DNA of 64,000 bases from Marsupella aquatica (lineage: Eukaryota > Marchantiophyta). The stretch is from contig OZ316894.1 in NCBI GenBank assembly GCA_973895155.1, forward strand, positions 10,168,001 to 10,232,000, given 5' to 3'. The notes below the pieces were generated by a model. It worked only from the letters and a program-made list of their open reading frames with translations, made no database searches and was not told where the DNA came from. This document shows, piece by piece, positions 44,241 through 56,973 of this stretch. A program made the translations under genes and the position numbers. Every line of letters begins with the position of its first letter. Within the stretch, counting starts at the first letter, position 1.

Positions 44241-44845
44241 TGTGGGTTTTGGGCATGTATGGACATGGGTTCCATTTGTAGATCATTCTCTTAGGTTTGT
44301 GTCGTTAGATTGTGACTATGCTTGGATATGTGTGACAAACGATGTATGTTGTGTAGCGATGTGTATGCACACGACAGCCGTCACACCATTTAGAGTGGTA
44401 GTAAAGTATATCATACTATCTAGGTATAGAGGTTTTGTATGTGTGCTACATGAGCACTATGTTTAGTTTGAGTTGGTGTGAGGGATAGTTATCCCCTTGT
44501 GTTGGCTCAAAGGCCTCATCTTTCAATGTTGAGCCTTTGAGCATGAGCTTGGTGGCTATGGTGTGGCTGACCAGGTTGTGTGCATGTAACGTGGATTCCT
44601 TGAAGCACAAGGTGCGTTGGGCTTGACATACATGTGTGATCGCGTCGGATGGGATCGTTGTTAGATTAGCACCGATCGTTGTTCGATTTGCACTATTGAA
44701 GAAGATTATTGTGGGTTTTGGGCATGTATGGACATGGGTTCCATTTGTAGATCATTCTCTTAGGTTTGTGTCGTTAGATTGTGACTATGCTTGGATATGT
44801 GTGACAAGCGATGTATGTTGTGTAGCGATGTGTATGCGCACAACA
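44241..44845 (+). repeat. 3' terminal repeats of the DNMT-Ty3 element, arranged A-B-A
   Basis: Segment A (44241-44376, TGTGGGTT to CGACA) is followed by GCC and segment B (44380-44708), then a T and a second A (44710-44845, ending ACAACA). The two A copies differ at about three positions. B is shared with the left end at 7352-7680. ATGAT follows at 44846-44850. Confidence 0.85.
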
Positions 44846-44850
44846 ATGAT

Positions 44851-46235
44851 CTCTCAAATTCTTGACGAATAATCTCAATGTCACACATTAGAAAGCTAGA
44901 AAGATTGGAAAAAACCTCATCTTTTTAGTACCGTGACAAAATCTGACATGGAATTTGTCAATGTCCGACTCAATGTTGGAAAAGCTAAACAAATTCATGA
45001 ACTCATGATCAAAATTTCTTATACTCACACTCATTGGAAAGGCAAAGAAATTCAAAAACTCGTTTGGAACTTGACAAAATTTGTCAATTTGATGCTCATT
45101 GGAAACCTTTCTTGATTAAGAGACATCACAATCTTGTCATCGTCACAAACTTAGCCGTTACAAATTGATTTCTTTGATTACGTCGCCATCGCTTGTCCAC
45201 AATGCTTGCTTCCCGGCTTGAATTGTCTCAATGTCAAAGAAACAATTGTTGGTCTCCCCCTCACACCATAGCTTTCTTAAATTAAAAAACTACAAATCCT
45301 TCATGTGAAGTGATGGCTCGTTCATTTTGTGCGTTCTTCCTGTCAAATTGACAAGCGCTCTTTTGCCAATAGTTGAGTGTTGTCCTCCAGTCTATCTTGT
45401 GGCTGTAATGCTCAATGTAAGTCACAAACAATCAATTAAGAATGGTACAAACATGATTTCTCCAATGTATAAGCAAAAACCGTCCAAAAACTCAATTCCT
45501 CCATCTTCAACCTTTCGTTCGATAAATCTCCTCTATCTTTTGAGCGTTCTCTTTAATACGAGCACACACCAAGACCATTGGGAGACTCAAAACCGTCGGT
45601 TACCGCCTTGCTAAAAATTGATTTCACTTCATCACACACACATTCATTGGATGAACATGGGGGTCCATGGATTAATTCCATTGTAACCATTCACCTGTCT
45701 TAAGAAAGAAAACTGTCTTTTGTTGGAGAGTTTGGCCACCTGCCTCCCATTAAGAGAATTAGAAGAAGTGTAAGAAAAGAGGAAAAAGAAAAACAGCCAC
45801 ACAAATAAGCAAAGCCTGATGTAGACTAAGTGGGCAAAGATGGAATTGTCCTTGCAAGGGCTGCATCAGCTGCAAAGTGAGGAAATGGTGGGGAGGTCAA
45901 CTTTGGATGATCCAAAGGTCAGGAAGGGGGGCCACGGGCACCATTTATAATTATAATTGGAGAATTACAACCTAACAATGAAGTCCTCGAACTAACACTC
46001 CTGTGAAATTGGCCCCTTTGGTGGACTTCCCGCCCATTGTATGTTGTTGGAGCATTCTCAACAATAACGTCCAACACGAGGTCAAAAAGTCTCCACTCTT
46101 TTCTCAAGTAATTGCCTTGGAGCGCAACGCTTGTTAGACATTTACTCTTACACCTAGAATTACTATTAGTTAAGTTATAGTCAAGTGCTTGGTTACAGAT
46201 AGATATACAACTACTACTTACACTAGTAGTACTTA
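44851..46235. other. Degenerate repeats beyond the Ty3 complex
   Basis: About 44860-45120 holds diverged units with 'ttgacaaaat.tgtcaatg', 'attggaaa' and 'aaattcatgaactcatgatc', like those just left of 7347. The retroelement thus inserted into an existing repeat array. The rest shows no gene. Confidence 0.5.
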
Positions 46236-46470
46236 GTTTGTGAGTGGAACTTAGGCTCATTATTACGAAGCCAGTTGGGAGATACAAAGAGCTTAGTTTG
46301 TGGAGATTCAATATGACCAATGAGTTTAGAGTTCAATAAAGCTCTCTTGTGTGTTGACATTACCTCAAGTGAGATGAAACATGTATCGTCTATGTCAACT
46401 ACTTGTATTTTTGGTGGATGGTGTGGACACATGTGCATGTTGTCTTATGAGTGATATTTGCTATACTCAA
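46236..46470 (+). repeat. Diverged relative of the copia-type LTR
   Basis: 'gtggaacttaggctcattattacgaag'-type sequence, followed by 'aataaagctct.ttgtgtgtt' and 'gtgagatgaaac', parallels 6995-7150. A further U5-like piece lies near 46860-46930 ('gccgtgggcgtag ... gaggtgaaccacata'). No ends could be set. Confidence 0.5.
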
Positions 46471-48876
46471 CAATCGTCAAAGCTATGCAATGGAGTGGAC
46501 CATACCCACCTATCCCGATCAAAATCCCAGTTAAGTTGGACAAGGTTCACATTACAGCCCAATTTGCTCACAAAATAGGTTGCACAGCCGGCAGAAGAAA
46601 AAACATGCTAAAGAATGTTAGGTTATGCCTCTAGTATAACCTATATACTTCCATAGTACTAGCTATACTTTAGTAGACTAGGATAGCAAGTGCTAGTTTG
46701 AGTTCCAAGGTCCCATAGACCATGGGAGGGGTTGTACCCATGGGGAACACAAACTTGTGCTCACACTTGAAGGTTCACCCCTAGAGGAGAGAGAATGAGA
46801 AAGTGAGAGGAGGAGCTCTAGCACGTTAACTATGGCGGGTGTAATCATTTTGCAGTATTGGATTTCTCTCATGGCCGTGGGCGTAGCCTAGATGAGGTGA
46901 ACCACATACTTTCAGTGTCAGAGTCTATCTATGGATATTCACACATGTTGATGTTGTCTCGTTTGGTCTACATCATATCCCAGCAAAGAGCATTGACAAG
47001 TTTGAAAGCATTCTAAACTTTGCCATTGATTGCGTTGCGCATCACAATTCTTCAAACCCCAAGGAGCAACTTAGCTAGTTCAACCCTTGCTTCAAGAAGT
47101 TCTGCCCACAAGATTTGTGTGCATTTTCCATTCTGCCTCCAATTGCACAATGAGAATGTGAGAACTACAGCGCAAATAGAAGGATTGCAAAGAAGCACCA
47201 GATTTGCACAAGGATTGCACAACACTAGACTACATAATGGAGAGGCAAGACATTGCATACAACCTTTTGATCAACGGTGGAGAGAGTTCCATTTGTGTTG
47301 AGATTGCAACACTCTAGTGGCGGTAGATGGAATTCTACAGGCCTTGGTGGGCACGACTCCCACCAGCCTTTTGAGTGCAAAAGTCGCCATAGAGTCCGTT
47401 TTGGCAGTAGGGAGTATTGCTAGGGATTCAGAAAATTCTGACCAGCTGCCAATTACTTGCTAGAACATCTCAGCTGGTCCTCTTCGACAGACTGGTGGCA
47501 ATGTTCTTCCACTTGATAAATTTTGTGTAATTTATCAAAAGGACTTGGGACTGACTGCGGGTCAAAGGACAGGACCAACAAAACACATAGACAAAGAAAA
47601 AATGATTTAAAAAGTGTTGTCAAACTTGAAAACAAGAAAATACTTAACTAGGCCCCTTGAGAATCTTATGGACTTGATGGACCACAAGGATGGATGAGTA
47701 CTTGATGAGACCCTACAGATGGTTGGCCGTCAAAAATCCAAAAGGTGCATGAAGTTCACCGCTGTGGTGGAGGCGGACTGGACGGAAATTCAAAAAGTCC
47801 CTAAACTTTCTTCATTAGGTAGCTTGGAATTTAAAGACCACACCAAACAATTTAAGCTCAAACATAATTCAATTTAAACTGAATCAACACTTTGTAGGTT
47901 TTGTGGCACCCTAAGTCAAGTAGTGGCCTGTGTAGTGGAGGTGGACCAGACGACAACTCTTGACAAAATTAATACATTTCTGGATTTCACTTGTCCGTCT
48001 GAAGGGTCTGGTCAAGTCTTGAATTGAGCTTAGTTTGTGGTCCATGAAGTGCATAAGATGCAAGAGGGGCCTGTTAAGTCATCAATTTCATAGAATGCAA
48101 GAAGGGCCTGGCTTTCCTGACTTGATAATCTATTCTCAATTATTAGGGTATCTAAAAGATGGGTCAGTAGTGAAAGTTACGGATTTGTGGTATATCCCAT
48201 AACTCCGGATGTGGGACCCAGTTATGGAATTTTAAAAACGGCTGGAGGTAGCACTGACCCGCCCTATAAGACAGGAGTTACGGCCTCACCTCTCCTAGCC
48301 TATGTTCTCTTTTCCTCCATTCTTGATCAGCCGCCACCTCAAATGCAACAACTATCACCCTGTCACACGCAAAACCCACATGCCTTCCGTTGCAGCTTTC
48401 CGGAATTCCGGTCCTGGATTTCCACCTAAAGTTGCAGGAAAGTTACGGGTTAAATGTTGAGTCCGTAGGCTTCCCTTATGGTAGCTGAAGATTGCCTCCC
48501 ATAACTTTTAGGGGAGTGCTGGTAACCCTGGACTTATGGGGGTGGCTTATCTTGTTAGAGCCAGGCTTTGAGAGGCCCAATTGGAAAAGAAAGGAGAGTA
48601 GACAAATGTAAGCCTACCATGGCATCTCTCAATCAGGTGCAAAGGAGGTAGATGAAGAACCAGAGACGATTACGAAGACCTTGGAAGGTGCTTTGAGTGC
48701 TTCTTTCGTTCTCGTCTACAGTACTGTATCCTTGCTCCCAGTTCCCTACATCGTTCCATCAGTCCTGTACCCACTACTACTGTCCCAGCCCAATTGAGAC
48801 ACTACTCACTCCTGATCCAAGGATCACCGTCACAGCAAGAGCTACAAATCTCTTTCTTCTTCTATCGTTCTCTCTC
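46471..48876. other. Intergenic, repetitive remnants and CCS upstream region
   Basis: No gene was recognised. Short open frames (for example 47020-47301) lack known motifs. The last 300 bp before the CCS start are pyrimidine-rich and probably hold its promoter and 5' UTR; I see no clear TATA box. Confidence 0.4.
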
Positions 48877-51800
48877 ATGGCAAGTGCACGATCCCTCCTT
48901 GCTCTCGTTCCAGCGGCGGCAGCAGTCCCAGTAATTACTGCTTCATTATCACAGCGGCAGAGAACCGCTGCTGGGCTCAGCCAAGCGCTATCATCGTCGG
49001 TTGGTTGTGGATCTGCTGCTGCAGGCGAGAAGCTCACTCTACAGCACAGAAGTAGAGGATTGCTGGGGTGCTCGGCAGCATCGTCGTCGTTGTCGGGAGG
49101 AGGAGGAGGAGGAGGAGCAGGAACAGGACGAGCATCGCTGTTGTTGCTGGTGGCTTCGTCGGCTGCCAATTCAGCGATGGCTGTGGCGGAGGAGGAGAAG
49201 GAGAAGATTGTGACGGAGGTATGGTATTTAGCCGTCGTCGCGGGTGATGTTTGGTGCTCTTTCCTTGCAATTGGATTTGTGTGCTCTGCCTCCTTTGTGA
49301 GTGCATGATCGAGGGACAGTGTTGTGCTTCCGCCGAATCCAATGCCGAATCCAATCAGTGTATGTTATGTTGGCCATGACGTTATCTTTAACGTAATATT
49401 CTCGGTCCTTTGATTTGCTACAATTCTCAGTGTAATGTACAACTGATACCTCTTTTGATGGAGCTCTCTGTAATCGATACAAATATAGGCTTTGTCGTAG
49501 AGGATGATCAGTTTGGCAACCATTATTTTGAGACATCCCGCATGTCGGTGACTGTTGTTGACAGCGCTCCCGCTAATTTGGGTCCCCGTCAGCTCAGCAT
49601 TGACAGAGCGTAGCCCATGTCCCAGTACTCTGGTTCCTGACAACTTCTGGAGCTGAATTGTTCAAACGGGAATAGGAGAACACTGATTCAGTAGTTTGGG
49701 TTTCCCGCGACGGTAGATGATGACCCAATTCGAGTTTCGGAATTTTACCTATCCTGTTCGTTTCTGTTGCCAGTCAGACTTCAGGTCGTTTGGCTCGAGC
49801 TTGTGCTGACCTCTCATGTAATCCTAATCAGAAAAAATTCAGCACATTCGAGTTTGTTGTGAATTGTCACCATGAAGGTTTCGTCGGATGGCCGTTTTCC
49901 TTGTGCTGCACCTCCCACCGCGGCTCGCTTTCTCGAACAACGGCAAGAATGGTTCATGATTATTTTGTATCTTGAACGTGAAGAACAACAGGTCCTTGAT
50001 ACCTATAGATTGGGAAACTACTATACTTATGGATAGAGTGGCTTATTGATGTTTCTGTGATGCAGAGTAATGGATCAACAGTTCCTGATCTTCTGGTGAG
50101 TATATTGAAAGTTATTTGTCGGCTAATTAAGAGATGCTATGTTGTTCAGCTATTATATGCAGAGTTCACTAGGCCAAGTGGCAGTCTCTGCATTTGACAT
50201 TTGACTATCGTCTGTGAATCTGCTGACAATTATAGTTGTATTAAGAATTCCCAGACGCCATTTAGGAACATTCGTGAAGATAAATAGGAATAGCTGTTCA
50301 AGTTTATCGATTCGTTTCGTTCTGAATATATGTCTTGACGGTCTGGATTGGTCGTGGTCGACAGACAGAGTTCATGGTGAAAATGAGCTGCGAGGGATGT
50401 GTCAAGTCCGTGCGAACCAAGTTGGAACCGCTTGAAGGTGTGTCGTTTTGTTTTCACAACAAAGCTTTGATGTTGATGGTGTTTTTTTGCGAAGGAAAGT
50501 TTCACGAAGCACTTGTTTGAGACACTCAATTTGCTAGGAACATCGGTGCACAGTCTGTCGTTGGGACAGTACGTCACAGGCAATACTGAAAGACAAAATT
50601 CAATTAAATTTTAGGGTAGTCTGAGTCATAAATGCTTAAAATGTTTATGATCACATCAATTTTCTACGCCTCTGAAGATTTGTCCTCTTACTCGTCCTGG
50701 GTTTTACTTTGTTATGACTTTAGAAGGTCACTCGCAGTGAGAGTGGATCCATTGTATTACATCATGGAGCTACTGCAAGTGTTCTTGAGCTGCAACCGAC
50801 GCCCTCAATATCGAAGTGCAAACATACTGAACTTGTAGAAAAATTCTGTTTCATGTTACGGACAGGAGTAAAGTCAGTTGACATTGACCTTCAAAATCAG
50901 GTGGTAAGAATCCTTGGATCTGCACCCATAAAAGAGTTGACCTCTGCCATTGAGCAAACTGGACGAGATGCTCGACTTATTGGGCAGGGGCTCCCATCTA
51001 GTAAGTTTCACACCTCTACGTCGTCCATTTGAGATTGTAAAGTCGGCGCTTCCTCCATAAGTTTAAATGGCCAATTATACGTAAAAGAAAGCTAGGTGGA
51101 TTTAGATTTCATGAATCCATGGACTTGTGGTTAGAAACTACTCGCTTTTGGTGTTGTGGATCTTGATGAATATCCCAATAGATGTATGCCTTGGTTTATA
51201 TTTGTTTTCTTCTAAGGGTTGTTCTTGATTGTACTTTTAAAATAGTGCTCTCCTGATCTGGGCTACTTAGCGTCTTCAGTGTTGTCTGATTGTTCTAAGT
51301 GTCTCACCAAGTTATTTGTTTTCTGACAAAGTTCGGCTGATTAAGCTAGCCTAACCTGGTGTCCTGTGGTCAGATTTTGCCATCTCTGCAGCTGTAGCAG
51401 AGTTCAAGGGTCCTGAGATCAATGGAGTAGTACGGTTTGCTCAAGTGTCGATGGAACTGTCAAGGATTGATGCATCCTTCAGTGGGCTACCACCAGGTTC
51501 ACATGCTTGGTCGATAAACACATACGGGGATTTGACTCGAGGTGCTGCTAGTACTGGTGGTGTCTTTGAATCAGAGTCTTCTAATTCTACTGGTTCCAAG
51601 GATAAGGTAGACGGCGACACGAGTTTGCTGTCCACTCATTATTAGTACTCCATCATATACGGGCCAGAGGAGGCCCTGAACTGTTGCTTACAGCAAATTT
51701 TAGTTTTGATTGAGCTCATTTGGTCGTCTCTCTCGAGTTTCCAGGAAGTATGGATGCGTTCAGTGGTTTGGAGTTTTCATTGTACTAGTAGTCTGAATAG

Positions 51801-52091
51801 CTGACCCTTGTGTTGGATGGGTTGTATGTGTAGCCCATCGGTGATTTGGGTGTACTCGATGTAAACGACGAAGGCGATGTGGATTATTCTGGGACAAAAG
51901 TTGGCTTGCAAGTTTCCGAGTTGATCGGGAGAGCAGTTGTTCTCTATGCGAGCAATCACACATCTCAAAATGGCTTGACCGCTGCGGTGATAGCACGAAG
52001 TGCCGGAGCTGGCGAAAACTATAAAAAATTATGCAGTTGTGATGGCACAGTAATCTGGGAGTCCAGCAATAATGATTTTGTAAAACTATAA
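48877..52091 (+). CDS. CCS: Copper chaperone for Cu/Zn superoxide dismutase (six exons)
   Basis: Exons 48877..49218, 50066..50095, 50365..50437, 50866..51000, 51374..51606 and 51834..52091, all with GT-AG borders, give 356 residues. CCS delivers copper to, and forms the disulfide of, Cu/Zn superoxide dismutase in cytosol and plastid. Residues 1-~110 are Ala/Ser/Gly-rich with few acidic residues, like a plastid transit peptide. Exon 2 is a 30-bp micro-exon ending PDLL. The heavy-metal domain (about 125-195) has the MSCEGC copper site and 'VVRILGSAPIKELTSAIEQT'. The SOD-like domain follows ('VVRFAQVSMELSRIDASF', 'YGDLTRGAASTGG', 'GLTAAVIARSAGAGENYKKL'). The CxC copper site CSC lies near residue 339. 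The start was chosen at the ATG (MASARS) giving a transit peptide; an in-frame ATG further upstream at 48697 is less likely. Confidence 0.95.
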
Positions 52092-54001
52092 ATTTTCTTG
52101 CAAATCTTGAAGCTATTGCTTCCGTTTTGTATTGTCATTTCTGGTCAAATTGGCTCATGGACATGAATGAGTTTTATTCTTACTTCTATTATCCCTTGTG
52201 TGTTTGCGCCCTTTCATGCTCACGGTGGCAAAGTTCAATTAATTTGTGCATGATCTCGTTTGTTCCCAAAAACATTTTATCAAAGGAGGAGTTGCTCCAT
52301 GTTTTCCTTCGATATTTCGTGATGTTAGATCTGGTCATGTAAGGGCCTTGAACAGAATTTTCTAGTGTCATGGAAAAGTTGATAGTTATTCTAGGTCTGC
52401 CACTTATCCACTCACGAAGGGGCCTCTTAAATAGCTAGCTATAACGAACTTGGAAGTTCCGACCTCAGAGATTTGAGTAGTACACGTCACGACAGCTTGT
52501 CAGAGTTAGGCCTGCCATATCTCCTGAAAGTACGTGCTAGAAATGAAGAACGCAAGTTACTTTATTGTAGATTCAAAGACTGCGACCTATCCAAGGTTGG
52601 GCCAAGGATATTGGTTACTTTGTCGACGGTTCCAGGGCATCCATTCCGGCATAATGTGAAGCACATACACTTCTCAAACTGCTTTCCCTCTTATGGCATA
52701 GCTAAAGTATGAGGGTTTAGGGAATCCAACAATGAGGGTCCCCTCCAGTACCACCACCATGCTGGCTAGCACAAACGAGCGTACATTTGCATTCCATAAA
52801 TTTTTAAAAACTGTAGTGTCTAGATCAAAACAAAAGTCTCTAGCTTAGGGCCGACTTCTAACCTAACCTATCCTGCTCCATGTACAAATGTTCTTAAGTT
52901 TACATAATTCACTACTTCGTCCAAGCTTTTAGACTGAACAATTTCCCCAGCTGCAACTTTTTATGTCTAAATATGATATGATTTACGAGTTTGACATCAC
53001 AATATTGTATCATCAGTAAAGTTTGCCCTGAACACAGCCAAGACTGCCAGAATGGGTAAAATTGATAGGCTGCAGCAAGACTGAACTATAGTTTACATAA
53101 CATGTGTGCAATAATACTATGAAAGGATTGATTCACCTACTACATCAGTGACCAGGACACAGCTCGGTCCTGCTCTTCGTTATGGTTTGTGCAAAGTTAC
53201 GTGGATTCAGAATGTATCAACCAGCACAACCTAGAAAAGGACGTTTTCAAGCATTCTGGTCTCTGGCAGGTTCAGCACGCAATTCACGGCCGCACGCCAC
53301 AACCAGAAGTACAAAAGCTGAGTCGGTACAACACGATAGGTTAACAACTAAGAGGCCGTGGAAAGACGTAATCGGGCCACCATGGACCACCTCGAGTGAT
53401 ATGCTCTTAGCCCCTTACAGTGGTAAGAGACTTAATTACTGCACTATGTCAAGTATAACAGATACTCTAGGTCAGTTCCGATGAATAAAGTCACCTTACT
53501 CCAGAGCTGATAGTCACAACTATCTCCTTAACCAACGAATCGACAGTAAAATTCAAAAGACTATCCATATACTCCTGTAGAAACCTGTGCAACATGGATC
53601 TATAAAACATTGGTAACAAGCAACCGCACTACCGTAATCGTCAGTCGCTTTATTTCTCATATCCGAAGTGCATCCCAACAGTCAGATAACGTTCGGTCCA
53701 TTTTAAGGGGTTGCAGGATAGCTTGACAGTAGCACCTATCCTCTCTACACGCCAAAATCGAATTTTGGCTGTTTGATTCATATATCATCACATTGTTTAC
53801 ATGCACCTGCTGCAGAAGCAAGCAATTACAAACTACTTCTGTACAAGCAAAGTTCTCTAATTTAGAAAATACAAAAAGGTACACATTCTGTTATATCTCC
53901 TCAGCCTCATTTCAGGTGCCTGTTCTCGTTGGTTCTTAACCACGCAGACATCATGAAAGTCTCAGCAGGAATAAAGAATTGGGGTCTCAGGTTAACACCC
54001 A
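52092..54001. other. Intergenic region between two convergent genes
   Basis: It should contain the 3' UTRs of CCS (+) and the DUF1421 gene (-). Open frames such as 53182-53484 show no known motif. No RNA gene was recognised. Confidence 0.45.
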
Positions 54002-56973
54002 CTACCGGCCAAACCAACCCTTTGGGGGTGCTTGAGACGAATCCCCATTCATCAGCTTATCTAACACAATATTCAGGTCCACAGACTGCCCATTTTCTGT
54101 AAGCCGGCGTACAACAGCCCTAACTTGTTCCTTCGAAAAACCCATGGCCGTCACTTTATCAATCACCTCGTCAATTGGAACCCGATTTGTGGACAGGGGG
54201 GGATTCCCAGATGGAGGACCAGAACCACCTCCGCCAGTTGGCAGGGCATGGGGCAACGGCTGTGCGACTGGTAGACGTGGGTATCCACCGCTTCCACTAC
54301 TTCCACTTGGTGCTGAAGGAACTGGTTGGGCAAGCCTATACGATGAACCAGGATACCCACTCCCAGGATTCATTCCCTGTGCTTCGTAGTGAGGAGACTG
54401 AACTTGGGGAAGATATTGGGAGCCAGGCAGAGTCAATTGACCCGATCCGCCCCGTCCCATGGAAGGCTCATACATCACACCATTATGGGGCTGCTGTGGC
54501 TGTTGACTTGGAGGGGGAGGGGGAGGAGGCAGACCAGGCCGAGGGGGGCCATAGGAAGGATGATAACTTGGTAAATCAGAAGGATAACTTGGAGGGGGCA
54601 TGGGAACATGGTGAGAACCATGATGAGGTCCCTGAGGGTGTTGGCCGTAAGAAGGATGATCTGGAGGGGGACCATAACTTGGCATCGGAGGAGGCTGTGG
54701 AGTTGGCTGCTGCTGTTGATTGTAGGGAGGCTGCTGCTGCTGCTGCTGCTGCTGTGGCTGTGGCTGTGGCTGTGGCTGTTGAGAATAGCCAGGAGGTGGG
54801 TGTGGGGGCTGAGACTGGTGCTGGCTCTGTGGAGGATGTGCCAATTGTTGTCGTGGTGACGGTGGTAACGGTGGCTGTTGTTGATGCAGTGTCGGGTGCG
54901 AAACTTCATTCTGCAGTACACCTGGATGCTGAAGCTGCATTGGCTGCTGCAACTGCGGCTGCGGCTGCACTTGTTGCTGCTGTTGAAGAGAATGTTGTTG
55001 CTGTGGTGGCGGTGGCTGCTGTATTGTTTGCTGAGGCTGAGAATGGGGCTGTTGCGGTGGAGGGGCAGGAAGGGAAGGCATTTGTTGTAGCTGTAACTGA
55101 GGTGGTGGCTGGTAGTAAGGAGGATTTTCTGAAACCTGACGCTGAGTTGCTTCCATAAGAGCCTTCCCTGATGATGCACGGACTAGTTGGGACGGCGACT
55201 CTGAAACTGAAGGCGATGGAGCAGGTGGAGGGGGTGCAGAGGGTGCACTATGGAGGGATGCTGATTCACCCTTGGCAGTTAATTGTAGCTTTGCAAGCTG
55301 TGACTGCGCCTCAAATATCTCTTGCCTATCGCGTAGTACCTGGACACCTCTCTGGACCTACATTCGTCACCATTCCTACATATTAATAACCGGAGCAGTT
55401 CTGAATGTGTGACCATGAGCATGACATTGCTCAGACTCATATTTTGACAAGAGCCCATTCAGTTCATCTACTAGGTCAACTCGCAATAAGATCATTAACT
55501 TGACAGTCCAAACGAAAATGCTATGTCTTCGTGGCATAATGCAAGGTAAAAAGCGTGAAAATGGAAATAAGTTATTCGCTTACCTCCAGTAGGTGACTTT
55601 CGAGTGATCTGAACTTTCCGTCAACTTCCCCGTGAGTGTCTCCAATCACATTCTTTATTTCTTCGAATAAATGCTCGAGACGTTGAGTACTAGACTCTAA
55701 CTGAGAGAGACGTCCAGTCATACCCTCCAACACACGCAGTAAATTGTCGGCGTACTTTTTCATTGTTCGTTCCACCGCAGCAGCAGTCGCTGAGTCAAAA
55801 GACTCTTTCTCATGTTCCTGTGGCCTTGAAACGGGAGTTTCATACGTTGGAGGGGGCTCACGTGACCGGCGAACCTGTAAGAAAATATCAGCAATACTCA
55901 GTTCACAACCTAGGTATTGCAAGTAAGTTCGAAGACTTATGACAGGAACACGTTTCGTCGAGACAGATCTCATCCAGTGCATAAGATGCCAGTCAACCTC
56001 GTACAGAATATACGACCGAATCATGCATTGAATCACGCAGTCATTGAAGAGAAGCTACTGTGAGACAAGACAGGAAACCGAAAATACGCTTGATCTGCCA
56101 AGTCCACCAACAAAATCCGACCTCCGTGAGATCACGGGCGGGCCTTAAATTCCAAACCCTAAATTTTGAAGTTCTTTTCTACTTATTCGTGGAACAGGGT
56201 TCGACTCAAAGTCTGCAACGGGAGGTTTCACGAATTCCCGATGGCAGACAGCATATTCATTCATATGAAAAGAGACATATTCACACTGCATGCACCCAGA
56301 GACTAGAAGAAGGGAAACGCCAAGACGCCTCACAAAGGTATGAAATGCATGCACATTCTTACCACTATTTCCAATTCATATGCAGATAGTGCACATTCGA
56401 AAATGTCAACACCGCGAATTAGCAAGGACAAACCAAAGTTCGGGAACTCCTAACCAGAACAGTCGGCGTCTATGACCACGCAATTCGAAATGCTTCAATT
56501 GGAGCGAGGATTAACTGAACAAAGCAATTAGACAAAGCAATTATCGAAGAGAGAGACTGCACCTGATGAATAGCGTCTCCTGTGGGCTTCATGCCACACA
56601 CAGAGAGCCCAGAATCGACAGAGTGAGAGAACGAGACACATACCATAGGTTCGTACGAAGTGTACGAAGACGGAGGCGATCCTTGACGCCCTTCCTCGAT
56701 CCTGACCGCTGTGGACGACGAACCACCGGTGGCGGTGGAAGAAGACGACGCCGGCGTGGTCCGAATTGGCTGGAAGTCGAAGCTCGGCAACACGTCATCT
56801 CCCCCGAAATTGAAATCCGTGGAATTCTCCATCTTCGTAGGAGCGTTGTAAGCCGAGGAGGAGTTGCTGTACCCCGCCTTGGGAACACTGATCGGGGCGC
56901 TCTGCTGCAGAAGATCGAAAAAGGGCTCGTCCTGGGCTCCTGGAGGATGATAATTGACACCCGAACTTTCCAT
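54002..56973 (-). CDS. DUF1421 protein with coiled coil, Gln/Pro-rich region and UBA-like C-terminus (three exons)
   Basis: Exons on the minus strand are 56973..56644, 55874..55584 and 55357..54002, all in phase 0 with GT-AG borders, giving about 658 residues. The N-terminal exon is Ser/Pro-rich. Exon 2 and the start of exon 3 form a coiled coil ('VERTMKKYADNLLRVLEGMT', 'LFEEIKNVIGDTHGEVDGKF', 'GVQVLRDRQEIFEAQSQLAK'). A very Gln/Pro-rich low-complexity segment follows (about residues 285-500). The C-terminus (about 600-650) is the DUF1421/UBA-like region ('EVIDKVTAMGFSKEQVRAVV', 'LNIVLDKLMNG'). Molecular function is not established to my knowledge; UBA-like folds often bind ubiquitin, and Q-rich tracts favour condensates. 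The start is the ATG at 56973; the frame extends slightly upstream without another ATG. A small extra exon in the 770-bp intron 1 cannot be excluded. Confidence 0.9.

Larger units (their letters stand above)
7352..44845 (+). mobile_element. Ty3/gypsy-like retroelement encoding a DNMT3-like methyltransferase and a PHD finger, with nested insertions
   Basis: The element is flanked by a 5-bp duplication ATGAT (7347-7351 and 44846-44850). A 329-bp sequence at its left edge (7352-7680) recurs at 44380-44708 with a single noticed difference (7670 A versus 44698 G). The coding order is gag, protease, DNMT3-like methyltransferase, RT | RNase H, integrase, PHD finger. It is split by a DNA transposon at 16758/41452 inside the RT gene; removing 16759-41451 restores the codon. 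A MITE splits gag. Without insertions the element is about 12.5 kb, with an unusually long (4.3 kb) leader. The reading frames carry frameshifts (5' half) and six nonsense codons (3' half), so this copy is dead, though its repeated ends are almost identical. Confidence 0.85.

Noticed and set aside
48697-48876. Extending CCS to the upstream in-frame ATG at 48697
   Set aside because: The extra 60 residues are unlike a targeting peptide start, and the ATG at 48877 gives a typical transit peptide.
54175-55158. Long plus-strand open frame (about 327 codons) opposite the DUF1421 gene
   Set aside because: It is the mirror of the CAG/CCN-rich Gln/Pro coding repeat; its Ala/Val/Glu composition follows from that and it has no domain.
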